Under the pieces are notes generated by a model that had not been told where the DNA came from, ran no database searches, and saw nothing but the letters and a program-made list of their open reading frames with translations. From Panagrolaimus kolymaensis (lineage: Eukaryota; Nematoda; Chromadorea; Rhabditida; Panagrolaimidae), in assembly GCA_028622995.1 (NCBI GenBank), contig JAJQJQ010000011.1, positions 3,410,001 through 3,474,000 of the forward strand: a DNA stretch of 64,000 nt, written 5' to 3'. Shown here in pieces: positions 38,962 through 51,745 of the stretch (position 1 is the stretch's first letter; the number at the start of each line of letters is the position of its first letter). The position numbers and the translations under genes are program-made.

Positions 38962-39411
38962 CTGTGCACTATGAGGTCGTGGAACAAATAGAAATTCATT
39001 AGGTGGTGTGCCACTATCCTCACTAAAACAATGACTGGCGCTTCGATCTCGTTGTCGATTACTGTTATTATTATCTGTAGAATAATAATGTGAAGGTGAT
39101 AATAAATTTTGATAACTTGTTGCAAGTGAAATTGTTACAGAACTATTATCACTCAATGTTGAAACATTCGAAGTCCTTCGAGGAGGTGGAGATGATTGCC
39201 TCTCACATTCGTCTTTTTCAAATTTAGGTACAGTTAAAAAATTAGTATTTTCAATGGTAAATGTAAATTCACTAAATGATGGAATAATATCCCCGGCTGC
39301 AGCAGGTGTGGGACATTCAGATTCTGCGATAATTAATGGTGGACTTGGAGGATCGAGGGAAATTTTAATTATTGCAAGTTTATCAGCAAAACGTCGAAGT
39401 CTATCTGACAT
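38962..39411 (-). CDS. Candidate alternative first exon of the MAST kinase (150 codons)
   Basis: Open from ATG (MSDRLRRFADKLAIIKISL...) to a phase-0 donor CAG|GTAAGT, which fits the phase-0 acceptor of the kinase exon at 38012. The encoded sequence is S/P-rich and ends FVPRPHSAQ, similar in character to the rest of the kinase N-terminus. An acceptor-like CTTTAG lies 11 nt before the ATG and may be a trans-splice site. That phase would not join to the exon at 41299-41532, so it looks like an independent first exon. A full kinase with this start would have 2153 aa. Confidence 0.6.
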
Positions 39412-41298
39412 AATAACGATTGCTAAAGTGGAACAAAAGGAAATAAAATTGAAAGATTCAAATTTCAAAAGCACGAAAATAGAAAGAAAAAAATTCGTGT
39501 AGCAAAATACAAAGTTAAATAACGAAAATACACAAGCGGCGATGGGTTGCAGAAATTTTGCTAAAGTTTTTTTATATTAAAAAATTTCAAAAAACCTAAA
39601 GGGCAAAGAAAAAATAATTTTAATTTTTTTATAGTTTATGAGAAAAAGAAAAATTTAAAAGAAATCATTGTGTTTTGTCCCCTATAAAATTGATACATAC
39701 TCATCAAAAAGCAATATGTATGTATCATCAAAATATAATTTAATATAAAAAATTAATAAAAAAAATTGTCATTTCCAAAAACTACTAACTACTACACTTT
39801 GTTTTTGTTCATAATAATTTTTTATTTCGCGCTATAGTGAATTAATCATAAGAAACTTTCTGAAACGACGCGTAATAATAAGAAGCTCCTATATTCATAC
39901 TCATACTCACTCATATCTCACGTAATTAAGAAAGCAGTCAAAGTTCTAGTTAAAAAAATTGAAAAAGAAGATAGAACATGGAAAATTTTAAAATCTAAAA
40001 ATTAAATATTTTAAAATAGAAAAAAGTATCTAAAACGCAAAAAATATAAATAGAAAGCTTTAGAATTTAGTGAGTCTTCTGCTTTCCAGAAATTATCTTT
40101 TTTGTGCGGAGTAGTTAAGAAAAAAAGTCTAAAAAAAGAAATGGATACTTTATCTTAAAAGCGAGCACGCAGAAAAAAAAGAAAGAAGTAAGCATTTTTA
40201 AAATGATGCTGCTTGCTTTGAGTTTTTCATAAATTAAGTCTCAGCCAACTTCTGAAAACCTTTTCTCAGACAATGCTGTTTTTTTAAAAGTTTAGCCAAA
40301 AAAAACATATATACCAAAAACATTTTTCTCCGGACCATTTACTTGAGAGGCAACTTTAACATATAACTAACAAGAAGAAGAAAAAGGAAAATAAAAAACT
40401 TAATTTAATTTATTTTATTTATGTTACTTCTAACTAAAATGTGACAAAGCATTTATAAGGATGCCATTAGTTAGACATTAGTTTTCTTATTTTTTTTGTG
40501 CCTTCAAAGTCGTAGGTTGATTAAAAAAAGGATAGAATGGCTTCTATTGAACGAATGGATATATTTTTCTCAAACAACAATAACTCTCAAAGTTAACAAA
40601 AAAAATCATAAAAAACTGTGGCTGCAATTTTATCTCTCTTTTTTAAATAAAGTAAGGACTTTTAATAAAAGAAAATGAAAGAAGGTAATAAGGTAAATGG
40701 TAAAAACGAAGGCAGACCTTTTTTGATAAAGACATTCAAATTCAAAAGCTCTTTTTCAGTCTCTCTTACTTCCTTTAATAACAACAGCTGCTTGCTGGCT
40801 GCTGCGTCAATGAAGAATATACATAGCAGGAAAAAACAAAAGAAATTTCAAAAAAAAAAGAAGACGTGATTCACGTTAAAAAATGATACTTCTTCTTTTT
40901 TTACCATCCATCGCCATAAAGTAAGTCAAGTCTTTCTTTCCTATCTTATATTTCTAAGAAGCCCTTTACATTCAACACCTTTTTTCAAAAATAAAATTTA
41001 AAAAAAACTAACGACGAATATAATTTTTTTTTCATTTGCCTTAGCAACAAAAAAAAGCTAACTAAATTTAAACATGACATATAAAAAGCGGATTTAAGAT
41101 TCCCAAAAACTAACTTTAAAAGCTAAAAAAATCCATTGGATTACATTCACACTTGCACTGACGTAAGTGATACTAAGCTAGCTAGCTTCTATTTTTGAAA
41201 TTATTGCAACAAAAAAAAACTCCCCTTGAGCAATTTCTTCATAATTTAATTTTTTTATTCTCTTACAAAAATATTAATAAAGGAAAATGAAAACTTAC

Positions 41299-41532
41299 CA
41301 ACAATGACGACGAATATCCTGTTAATCCTGCGGAACTAAATGGAGATTCATAATTTGTTATGGGTTCAAAGGATAATGGGGTTGGAACATTACGTCGACT
41401 ACCAATGGATGAAACATTTGATGGTGAAAATATTGTAGGTGCTGTAATTATAGTTGTGGATAAAGTATTGTAAGATACATCCAATTTGAGGCTATTATTG
41501 GTTGTTGGAGGTTCAGAAGGTGATGAAGGCAT
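41299..41532 (-). CDS. Candidate alternative first exon of the MAST kinase (78 codons)
   Basis: Starts MPSSPSEPPTTNNSLKLDVS and ends YSSSLL at a phase-0 donor TTG|GTAAGT. It fits the acceptor at 38012 but is out of phase with the acceptor-like site of the 39.4 kb exon. S/T/P-rich, like the kinase N-terminus. With this start the kinase would have 2081 aa. It could instead be the first exon of another small gene; no alternative downstream partner is visible. Confidence 0.5.
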
Positions 41533-43729
41533 TTTAAAATTAGGTGAATGCAAAATTTAAATATATATGTAAAATAAAATGTGTTCAGTTGTTTGGTTTA
41601 GATAAAAATAATGGGATCCATTTTGTTGAAATATCACAACATTTAATATACACCTTCGTTTTTAAAAAAAACTTTGGATAAAACCCTGCTTTCGGGAAGT
41701 TGGCAAAGAATTCTGCCTCCACCTAAAAGAATGGAATAAATTTTTTTAAATAAACCATTTTCAAAATTTATCATAAATAAAAACGCGTGAACTCGAAAGG
41801 GGAAGAATAAAAATGGCATTGTCTCCATTTGTGAGAAAAAAACATTCTGTATTTGCGACTAGCTTCCTGAAAAACTTTGTTACACAAAAGCGGCGGCATA
41901 CGTCAAAAATATATGTTATGCCATCAGTTCGCGACAGAGACTCCTTTAGGCATTTTAAAAAAGCGGAATTGAGCATGATGGCAGTCCCCGAATTTTTTTT
42001 TTGACACAAATGTCTTTTATTTTTTCTTATCTTTGTTGTTCAATATTTAAAAAAGCCTTCTTCGTAATATAATTGATTCGTTGAACCAATAAGAAAAAAA
42101 TGTCCCATCTTCTTCCAGTTTAAAACAGAAAAGAAAAAGAAAGCTCATCAATATTCTTTAAACAAATATGGTGAAAGTAATGAAACCATAAAGAAGAGAA
42201 ACGTTTTTTTCAATAAAGATTCACACGAAAAGATAAATATAATATTCAATATTTAAGGAAAAATTTTTGGGCTTTGGTCAACGTAAAAGTTATGCAACTA
42301 AAGCCAACAAGCGGAGACACGATAGACGGTGGACAGCTCAGCTCAACTCAACCACCAAAGGTGACGAATGAGTGACCATTTGACGACGACGACAAATGCA
42401 ACATAAAAAGACAACGATTAAAATATTATCGTCAGGCTGGCCACTCACGTAAAATCAAATTAAACGTTAAAACGATGAATAAAAAAAATAACGGACAAAC
42501 ATAACAAAAATTCGTCAGGAAAAAAGGAGCAAAGCAAAAAAGCTTCATCATCTTCAAACAAGGATGAAAAAAATATTATTGAAAATAAAACTTGAAAAAT
42601 GGAGGAATGGCAAAAAATATTAATATACCGAACGGAAATTAAAAGAAAGCAACCATTAAAATATAAAAAAATGGGCGTAAGTAAAGCTGTTTGACAAAGT
42701 TTAAAAAAAATCGAAAATTTTGATGATAATAACTAATAGCGGAAAGGAAAAGAAGGCAATAATACATAGAAACAGGTTTAATGGCTCATAAACATATTGT
42801 AAAGTTACAAGAATAAATGATTTAATGCGCTTTTACTTACTTGCAAGAAAAAAAAGTGTTATTTACAATAAAAAGAAAAAAGAGATCATTTTTTAGGTAA
42901 AAAAGTAAAATATTACTATAATATATTGTTTTAAGTAAGATAAAATTCTGAGGGAATAAAAAGCAAAAATTGCTTTTATATAAATAAATAAAATCATTTA
43001 ACTCAAGCAGATGATTTATGTCAACAAAATCATTTTTTTCCTTCCCATCGAATTATTGATTGAAAGAAAAAACTATCCACCTACAACCTAAAAATTCAAA
43101 AACTATCTACGCAGTTGGTCTAAAAATGGAAAAAAATGACAAACAAGATAGCAACAAAAAAAATTGAACCCAATAAGGTAAAAAACGAAGATGAAAACAC
43201 CTCGAAAGATTGAAAGATAGTAGTGCAAAATAAAAACTGCAAAAAATAAAAATAAATCGGTGACAGAAAAGCAGCTTAGTCAGCAGTCAGTTAGTTATAA
43301 AAGAGTCAACGTAAAAAAAAAGTGCTAACAATTTTGAGATTAAAGAAAAAAAATCCTCAATTGAAAAAAGAAAAATGCACAAATTTTTTTCTGCCGAAAA
43401 AAACCAATAAAAAGTAAAATAATATCTGTAATAAATATTAACGAGGTTTAAAACCTCATTTTTATCCATCAAAAAATATCGGAAATAATTATCACATTTA
43501 TTAATAAAATTTCTAAAACATATAACTAAATATTAAAAAAATGAAGATGTCGATAAACCTCCTCATTCACGCAAACTAATAAAAAAACATTCATTAAACT
43601 AAAAGACGCGTCATTAAAAAAACCATTTTTTATTTTTAAAAAAGACGAATCATCAGTTGTTTTCGCAATGCTTCGATTAATATTATTATTAAAATCAAAT
43701 TCTTTTCCTATATTTTGGACAATATATTT
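41533..43729. other. Intergenic stretch
   Basis: 2.2 kb between the most distal kinase first exon and the stop of the C3orf33-like gene. Patches of higher GC (42290-42450) could be promoter sequence of the kinase. No convincing coding frame. Confidence 0.55.
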
Positions 43730-45012
43730 TCATTCTTTTTTAGCAATAGCTTTAGGTGGAGATGTAAGTCGATTTTTGGATGAAGTATAAAATCCAGTAA
43801 GGCGGTCAACACCATTAGCAAATCGACGATATCCAACTACAGCATATTGTGATACGGTGGCACCAAGATAATATACATGTTTTCCTAAATGATAAGTAAG
43901 AATCGATAAATCTCGGAGAACATGATAGAGAAGAACCTGAAAGAAAAACAAACAAATTTTATATAAGATAATTAAGAAGCTAGCTTAAAAACAAACAAAG
44001 AACAAACGTACAAGAAGCTTTGTAATAGGATTAGAGCGCACAAGTTGTCCAGTTTGTGCGGGTAAAGATGATACTGATTCAACCCATGTATCTCGTTCCC
44101 ATACTCCAACACCTCGACGATCTGCAACTTTTTCACTTGTTAGCAAGCGAGTAATTAATCGAGAATATGCAGAATTATGTTGAAGAGCTTTTAAATGAAT
44201 TGGATTTTCAGGGGCAAATACACGAGCATATCCGCGTCTTACGAGATCAACGTTTAAATTAACTCTGCCAAAGGTACTCTAAATATTCAGAATACTTTAA
44301 TAATATATATTTAACAAAAAAGTATTACTCTTTTGTATGTAATGTCAGCATCACAAGCATCTGAATTGCCTTCAGTGGGTTTAACTATAGTAAAATTGAC
44401 AGCTTTATCATTTAACCGAATATCTTTGGAAAGGTATGATAATCCTGCTTTTGAGATATCTAAACCTGCAAGCCTAAGGTTGAGAAACCCTATCTAAATT
44501 TGTTTAGGAAAAAATTAGTCAAATCAATTCAATAAAAAAATCACAAACCGGTTTCTTTGATGGAGAGGAAGACCAAATTCTGGGCAATCTAATAATGGGG
44601 CGATGCTCTATTCGAATATATCCTGTTGGAGTTACTTCTCTGACAATTCCTAAAATCATATAAGGATAAACTTCTTAAATATTTGTTTAAGTTATACCTT
44701 TTAATTCAAGCTCTTTATGAATAAAATCTTTTGGAATTTTACTAACATGTTCAAATTTGGCAAACTGCAATTTTCATAGTTATATTTTTAATTTCATATA
44801 TGTGAAAAATAACTAACCAAACGAGAATTTCGAACAAATATTACAGCACCAAGTACGGCAGTTCCTACTATAGCTCCCTGAAAAGTTTTTATTCAATTTC
44901 ATAACCAAGCTTAATGAAAGCATACTCGAATAATGAATGCAGAATATTTATCGACGGGATCGATCACTCGAATGCTCGTGGTATTTGGCAAATCACCTGC
45001 TGGAGCTGCCAT
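43730..45012 (-). CDS. C3orf33-like protein with SNase-type (OB-fold) domain
   Basis: Seven exons: 44926-45012, 44818-44877, 44698-44764, 44549-44649, 44329-44493, 44012-44278, 43730-43936; phases agree, 317 aa. Starts MAAPAGDLPNTTS after a TTTTAGC acceptor-like site. Exon 2 encodes a short hydrophobic segment (GAIVGTAVLGAVIFV), a likely membrane anchor. The middle resembles a staphylococcal-nuclease fold: FGRVNLNVDLVRRGYARVFA, then SAYSRLITRLLTSEKVADRR and GVGVWERD, the layout seen in vertebrate C3orf33. I do not see a complete nuclease active-site set, so a non-catalytic role is likely. The C-terminal 110 residues are basic and amphipathic. Family assignment is from motif layout only. Confidence 0.75.
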
Positions 45013-46345
45013 GCTAAAACGTTCGAATCTGATTCACATATATACTCAAAAATTAGTCATACATAATAATAATTTTGTTGAAGAAGTTCTCGATAAAAAG
45101 GTCACGTATAAAAAACCAAAGAACTTAACAAAAAAAACGAATTCTAAAACGTTTTTTCTTTTATTTTCTTTAAATATCGTTTCAAGAATTTCGTTATGCA
45201 GAAAACACATTTTTTGTTGGGTGGAAAAAATTTTTTTGTTCAGTAAAATTTTTTTTACTCATTTCTTCGCTGCAACCAACGACCGCAAAATCATTGTTGT
45301 TGATGAAGTAAGATGAGTTCAAAATTTTTTTTGCGATCAATAAATAAAGGGAAATGACACATGTGTTGAAAAAGAAAGGAACAATTCAAATGAGGTTTAT
45401 GAAATTCATAGTCTAAAAGCAGCACTTTTGCATTTTTTCTTGGATACAAGGAAGTTATTTAGTTTGTCTTTTGAATAATTTACACATTTCATTGTTTAAT
45501 TTTTTATCTCTTCTACCAAGTTGACTAATAAGTGTAGCGATGATGAGTAAATAATAATTGATTTATTACAAAAGGACGAATAGTTTAACGCATTTGCTAA
45601 ATAGAAACAAAACAGCCATGCATGAAATTGTAACGTTCAATTTTCGTCAAAGTTACATCAATTTCTTTCAGAACAAGGATTTTACAATTAAATGGTTAAT
45701 GTCTCAATTTTTTTTAAAACTAAATATGGCACATTAAAGTATTAAAAAATTGCATCTTAAATTTGTCATAATTTTTTTGTTTGTTGCAGATATAATTTGA
45801 TTATTATTTCACACAGATGGCAACGATTTCCTTACATCACTACCACTTTTTTTTAGCATTTTATTTATTGTTTGTGAGAAAATATATTGCTTGAAAGTTA
45901 TAATAAAATTGCTTTTTTTGCACTTTTGTTTAATTACAAGTAATTACCGTAATTTCGAGTAACGAAGAAATACAACTATAAAAAGTTAAACATTTGTTAC
46001 TTTTTACGTGAGAATCTTAAGGCATAATTACTCCACATAGTTTTTTTGTAGGAATGATTTCAAAGTTTCTCATCAAATCTTTTCAATTTTTTTAAAATAT
46101 TTGGCACCTCCAGAAAAGAAAAAAAAGCTTGGGAAAGAATGATAAATTACTATAGATATAGAGGCAGGAGAAGTGTGTGACAAACTCATGTTCTCAACAG
46201 CCTCCTCCAGTTTAATTCCCAAAGGAGTAATTTTAAGATTTTAGTTTTCTTGTTCGTGCACAACTTTGAAGTTGTCGCAACTTCTTATCTGGTAAAAAAA
46301 GTATTTAAGTTTTTGATCGGTTTTAAAGAATTCAATAAGACAAAA
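45013..46345. other. Divergent intergenic region
   Basis: 1.3 kb between the start of the C3orf33-like gene (-) and the GPCR (+); it must contain both promoters. AT-rich, with no repeat or extra exon that I can support. The 127-codon plus frame at 44933-45316 begins antisense to the C3orf33-like exon 1 and is rejected. Confidence 0.6.
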
Positions 46346-47541
46346 ATGGATGAAGACTTACGTGTTTTTACTAATGATGAACGAATTTTCATTGGTTCTG
46401 TGTATTTTGGATTGAGCATAATCATTTTACCGTTGCATTTGATTATTCTTGCTGTAAGTTTGAGATTACTTTGAAAGTAATGAAGGCTGGCTTGGTTTTA
46501 GTTATTCCTTATTCATGATGATTATCGAAAACAAGTGGCATATCGAATAATGTTTTCCATTGGCGTTGCAGATTGTATTCAACAAATTTCACACATTTAC
46601 ACGGGTTTAATAACTTTAACGGCAAATAATTTTAATGGTTCACTCGAAAAAGTATATTTTGTAAAAGTAAGAATCATTAAAAAGTTTTTTTGTTTTAGTT
46701 CATCGGCGGTTTAGCGAATGCAGCTTGGTTAGCTATGATCCCAAACACTTTAGTGCTTGCGTTGAATCGTTATAATGTCTTTCGAAGTCAAACACCAAAA
46801 AATTATTTTGGATTATTCCATGTATGCAACCTATCATTTAAATAAATCGCTGATAATTAAATTAAATTTTCAGTTTCTTTTATTTTGTTGTTGGATATTT
46901 GGTGGAATATTTTTTGTAACATACATGTCCTCCTATACTGGAATATTGTATGATATGTATAACTTCTATTGGTCCTATGATTCTGGACCATGGAGTGAAT
47001 CTGTCAGTTTGATTGAATATTACTCATCGGTGCCTCTCCTTATTTTAGCTTTTATCGTTTATATTGGAGTTGTAATTAACATTGCTTCCATGGTAAATAG
47101 CTTTTGATCAGGAAAACCTATGATTTTTTTTACTTTTAGCGTGCTTCATTTACGATGAACAAAAGCAGACTTCATAAAAACGAAATACAATTGCTCCTTC
47201 AATCATTTATAATATTTTTATACGCTGTTGTTTTAATTTGCTGTTGGCATTATTATTTCTTATTTTTACCCGATTCTCCATGGACTTCAGTAGTAATTAA
47301 TATATTTTGGATTCTTTTTGGAGCAATTAATCCATTTTTATATTTAACGATGAATAAGTGAGAAAATTATTTAAAACTTTTATAGTTTTACAAAGTAATT
47401 AATTGTTTTTTCAGCCACATCCGAATTCGATTTTTACAATTTTTGCATTTACAAAAATCGTCTGAAAATAACGTGACTTTTCTTTCAAATTCAAAGGTTT
47501 CTGTAATATCTTCCGTCCCACATACTCGAACATTCCCATAG
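46346..47541 (+). CDS. Nematode serpentine receptor (Srt/Srx-like 7TM GPCR)
   Basis: Six exons: 46346-46453, 46502-46651, 46699-46821, 46874-47092, 47140-47357, 47415-47541; 314 aa. Seven hydrophobic segments at about 12-37, 51-75, 87-111, 128-148, 178-200, 218-243 and 250-270. TM2 has YRIMFSIGVADCIQQISH, a pattern of the nematode Srt/Srx families. TM3 ends LALNRY in place of DRY, and TM7 has NPFLY, an NPxxY form. Cytoplasmic tail is short (about 45 aa), Ser-rich. Such receptors usually act in chemosensory neurons; ligand unknown. It stands alone, not in a cluster. Confidence 0.85.
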
Positions 47542-48163
47542 GGTTTTCTTTGTTAAATTATTTCTTTATATTTTAAGAAAAGTTTCACGTAAATAAAATT
47601 TAACCATAAGATTTGTATTTTATATTTCGCCGAGATAATACAAGTACAGTATTGTAAACGAAAGACCGGAGTTTTTTTAATTAAAACACAGGCTTCAATT
47701 ATTAAATAAATGCATTGGCATAATTCTTATAAATGAAATGAGTGGTATAATATTTTCTGTGAGTTTTTTGGATTACACACTCGTGCAATGAAAACAAAAT
47801 TTATTTGTTATTGGCTGCAATGCGCCAAGTGTGTAGATCCAATGAATATTTACCTTCAAGGGTATTTTATGCCATTATGAATGATTTACAAAGACTAAAG
47901 TATTTATTAGGATGATGGATGCAGAGAAAATTATATTTTTTGTAGTAAATTTGTTCCATATCCATGAATAAATCAATCAAAAATGAATGGCAAAAAGCCA
48001 AGGATGTATCAAAATGTGCATTGCTTAAAAAAATTTGGTTTAATCAAACTTTTGCAACTTTGCCGTTTGTAGTTTGCTTAAAGTTTATAATTCTCAATAG
48101 AAAAAATTTGCATAGTTTTTTTTTTAATATTCTTAAATTTATTTAAATTACATATAAAATTAA
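47542..48163. other. Convergent intergenic spacer
   Basis: 620 bp between the GPCR stop (+) and the zinc-finger gene stop (-). It holds the two 3' UTRs. The 60-codon plus frame at 47964-48146 is K/F/N-rich and has no support. Confidence 0.65.
47592..47597 (+). terminator. Poly(A) signal of the GPCR gene
   Basis: AATAAA about 50 nt after the TAG stop, the only canonical hexamer close to this stop. Confidence 0.6.
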
Positions 48164-49706
48164 TTAATTTCCCGCTGAAACAAAAATATCATTTTGTTTA
48201 TGATGTTTATGTATTGCTGTTTTAAGCAAATGCTTTTGAATGTGTGGAATCAGTCGTTGCTTGGCGCTGAAACCTTGTTCACAAAAATTGCAATGAAAAT
48301 GTTGCCGTTTCTTCAGCTTACAAAACGGTCGTCCACATTCAAGCTCTTCTTCGATATTCGTCGTGGAATTGTTGTTGTTGTTTTGCTTATGAAATGTCGT
48401 ATAATGAATTTTCTTATGAGGCTTCAAGTTTAATTTTTGTCGATGGTGCTTGCCATCTTCCTTTTTATCATAGGACCTAAAAACATTTAGCATTCTTTAA
48501 CTTGGAAAAAAAATTGAATATGCTTTTCATTTCTGCTTCTTTTAGGTTTCTGTAGAAACCATCATCATTTAAAAAGAAAAGTGTTGTGTGTTTTAGTTTA
48601 AAAAAAATGTTTTTAAAAAAATCCAAGAAACCGTTGAAAAAAAATATTTTAAGGTTGCCAAAGTAACAGAGCAAAAGTCAATCATTGTTTTCATTGTTGT
48701 AGAAAAAATGATGTACCATAAAAAAATTATTCTTGGTCTTCCACGGGAAAGGATAAAAGCTTCGATTACGGTATACGCAAGATTTTAAAAAGAAGTTTAA
48801 GTTCAATGTTTTTGGGACAATTCTTTGTTTGAAAATTGAATGTTCATTTACATTCAATAAAGATTAATAGACTAAATTCATGATTTTATCCAGGCAATTA
48901 TCATTTTCTCACCCCTTTCAAGCTTGAAGTCAACCATAAAAATTTTTTCCCCAAAGTCAGAAAAAAACTAAAACAGCTTTGATGAAAGCCAACGCGAAAA
49001 AAAAGACGCAGCATTACTCGCTTTAAAATAATTTTTTTCTAGCCCAATTTTTTTGTTTGTGAAAACAAAAGATTTTTTATGCAATTTCATTTTCCACTGA
49101 CACTTTTTTTTTGAGAATTGGAAGGAAGGTTTTTTCATTTTTTCTCTTTTTGAATTGCTTCTTTATGTCGCTAAAAGTTATTTAGCAAGCAAAAAACCCG
49201 AAGCCAGAAGAAATGGAAAAATGCAGCAACATCAGCTTCGACGAACCCAAAATAAAAGCCGTTGCTCGAAATTGAATACACTTGCATAATTTTTTTTTGT
49301 TAGCCCCAACCAAAAAAATAAATAAAAATGAAGCTTACTTTTGAGTCTCAAATTCAATGGTGTTTTTGAAAATATTATTGAAAGAAGACTTTTGAAGATT
49401 TTGAGTAAAATCAAGAATTGATTGATAAAAAATATTAACATTCGAAGCAGCGTCAATAGAATCAACCTTCTTTGGAAGTGGTGGAGGAATATCTGAGGAA
49501 GCTTTGCTTGTGGAAGGTGAAAGAATTGAATCAATCGAAAATGGGAGTCTCTCAGGCTTTCCAACACTTGAATACTTTTCGACTGCGATTTCACTCAAAT
49601 TTTTAGACGATACTTTAGTTGGTGTGGAGGATTTTTGCTTTGACCATAATTTCGCGCAGATAGTATCAAGCTTTTTTGGTGTTGGCATCGTAGTAGTTGC
49701 AGCCAT
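48164..49706 (-). CDS. Castor (CASZ1)-type zinc-finger protein with eh1-like motif
   Basis: Two exons, 49339-49706 and 48164-48476, joined in phase (226 aa) across an 862-nt intron. The start gives [13 protein letters not shown], 23 nt after a TTTTTAG acceptor that suggests trans-splicing or a 5' UTR exon. [11 protein letters not shown] (residues 54-64) fits the eh1 motif that binds Groucho/TLE corepressors. The second exon has a [10 protein letters not shown] segment, then one finger (nucleotides 48230-48337) with [19 protein letters not shown] followed by H-x3-H. The RPFCKLKK...HFHC spacing is characteristic of Castor fingers, which normally occur as several tandem units; here only one complete unit is seen. 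Probable nuclear transcription factor, perhaps a repressor. The short length may mean exons are missing upstream. Confidence 0.75.
48477..49338 (-). other. Intron of the Castor-like gene
   Basis: 862 nt between donor GTAAGC and acceptor TTTTTAG. Nothing supportable inside; the in-frame read-through stops at once. Confidence 0.75.
49521..49541 (-). other. eh1-like corepressor-binding motif
   Basis: Encodes F-S-I-D-S-I-L, residues 56-62 of the Castor-like protein. It matches the eh1 core F-x-I-x-x-I-L and is followed by Ser/Pro residues, as in many eh1-bearing repressors. Confidence 0.6.
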
Positions 49707-51745
49707 CGAGGCTGTTATAGTCAACTTCCCTAAAAACAAATAAAAATTACGCTCTTTAAAAATAAAATAAAAAGAAATTTGAAACAGAAAATAAGCTAAT
49801 GTTGCTGCTGTTGCGACTGATGTGGCCCTCCGTTGCAATGACTTACTAATTTGCTTTCATCAAGTAAAAACACAACAAAAAAATAAAAATAAAGAAGATG
49901 GAAAAAATGAGAACAGAAAAGACAAAAAGGCCAAAACCTTCTTTCTTAGGATGAGTTTGCAATTGGGAGAGGAGAAAGCAAGCAACGTCGGCTTCATCGT
50001 CCTTCAGCATCAGCAGCAAAAATATGCGCGTCCATTTACGACGACGACAAGAAACGGAAGACATCCAGTAACGCGGGCTCAACCAACGTGGCTCCAAAAT
50101 CCAATGAAAAGTAAATGAAGTGAAAGAAAAAAGACTTTTTTCTTCCTTTCATCTTTTTCTTCGAGATGTTTTGGAATCTTTAAAGACACACAAAAAAATT
50201 TTTATTATTATAAAAAAGAAGTTGAAATTTCTGGAATTTTTTTTGGAGCATGAAGAAAGAAAAAGAAAGTTGGGCAAAAATATATGCAAAAAATGACCCG
50301 GTGAATGGATGATCAACTGAGTACTCATCATTTTACCTTAAATTAAAAAACTATTATTATTGATACAAATATGTGTCTTCAAATACTATGCGTGGACTAA
50401 TGTAAAAGACTCTTAAAACTAAAAAAATCTAACTTTAAATTTTGGAAAAGAATGTTAAAATTTAAGCATCAAACTTTGTATATTATTTTATCGTTGAGCT
50501 TTGAGTTAAAGTTCAAAAGATGTACAATTTTTATAACAAATATCCTTATATCATGTTCTTCTTAGAAATTAAAATTTAAAAAAAAGTAAAACAACAAGGT
50601 TTTTTGAATCTAATTTCTTAAAGAAAGAATAACAAGGACAACAATAAACTTGACAAAGGGAATGAAATCTATGCTTCTGCCTCTTTACTTTTTCATCCAT
50701 TTTGTTTTTTTATTTTTTATCCTCAAAAAATGGACCTTCAACTACCACCACCTCCCTTTTTTAGTTTCATCTATTTAGCTTCCTCTTCTTTAGTGGCAAA
50801 ATTGAAGGAAAAAATGTTGAAGGTTTTTTGTTTGTTGCCGGAGGCGAAAAAAAAGAACTCGTCGTTGCCGTTGTTATATTGTTGGTTGACGGCAAGGCAA
50901 CGACCATCACAAGAAAAAAAACCTTTTTAAACAAAACAAAAAAATGGAACCATTCAAAAAATAATTTTTTTTCTTCAAATACTGCCTTCAAAAAATGTCA
51001 TCGCGAATTTATATAAAAAAGTAAGATATGAAACTAGCAAGCGTAAAGTGAAAGAAATGAAATGAAAACAATAACAATCTTCAAAATCTTCGCCACAAAA
51101 AATATGTAACAAGAAACAAAAAAAAAATTGAGACACATCTGGCATTAAATATGTGTGTAAATAAAATAATCGATTAATTTCAATAAAAACATTTTTTCTG
51201 CATCAATAAAAAATTTTATTTTGCTTTTTATTTATTTGATTTTCCTATGAATTTCATTTTTAAAGTTAAAAAATTATTTTTCAGAATAACTCAGTGAGTC
51301 ATCGAAGTTGCATTTTTTAAATTCAATATTTTCAACGTTTTAAATTTTGATACAAAGAATGTGTTGAAATTCTATAATGCATTTTTGTGGAAACTTTTAT
51401 AATTAATGTAATATTCTCTTAATTTATCAAAACATAAAAAAGTAAAAGGTTTATGATTTTATTATTAACCTTATTTATTTTTGAAACAGTTAAATTTGTT
51501 TAATTTTCCAAAAATTAACACTATCATTTTTTGAATTTTTTTTGTTTTCTGTTAGTAAAGTATAAAAATAAATTGACACCGGAATACATACATATGTAAT
51601 ACCCATAAATTTAGCGAGAGAATAAAACGCTCAATTTTTTTTGCTTATCAAAAGCTTGTGAGACATTTATTGATGAATCGATTTTTTTTGAAAGCTGCGA
51701 TGATGGATAAGCTTTTTGCCGAAATATTTTTTTTATTCAACCAAA
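49707..51745. other. Intergenic region between divergent genes
   Basis: 2.0 kb upstream of both the Castor-like gene (-) and the CUB-like gene (+). A more GC-rich patch at about 49960-50110 is open on both strands (plus 49822-50118, minus 49846-50097) but has no domain-like sequence. It could be promoter DNA or a non-coding first exon of the Castor-like gene. Confidence 0.5.
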
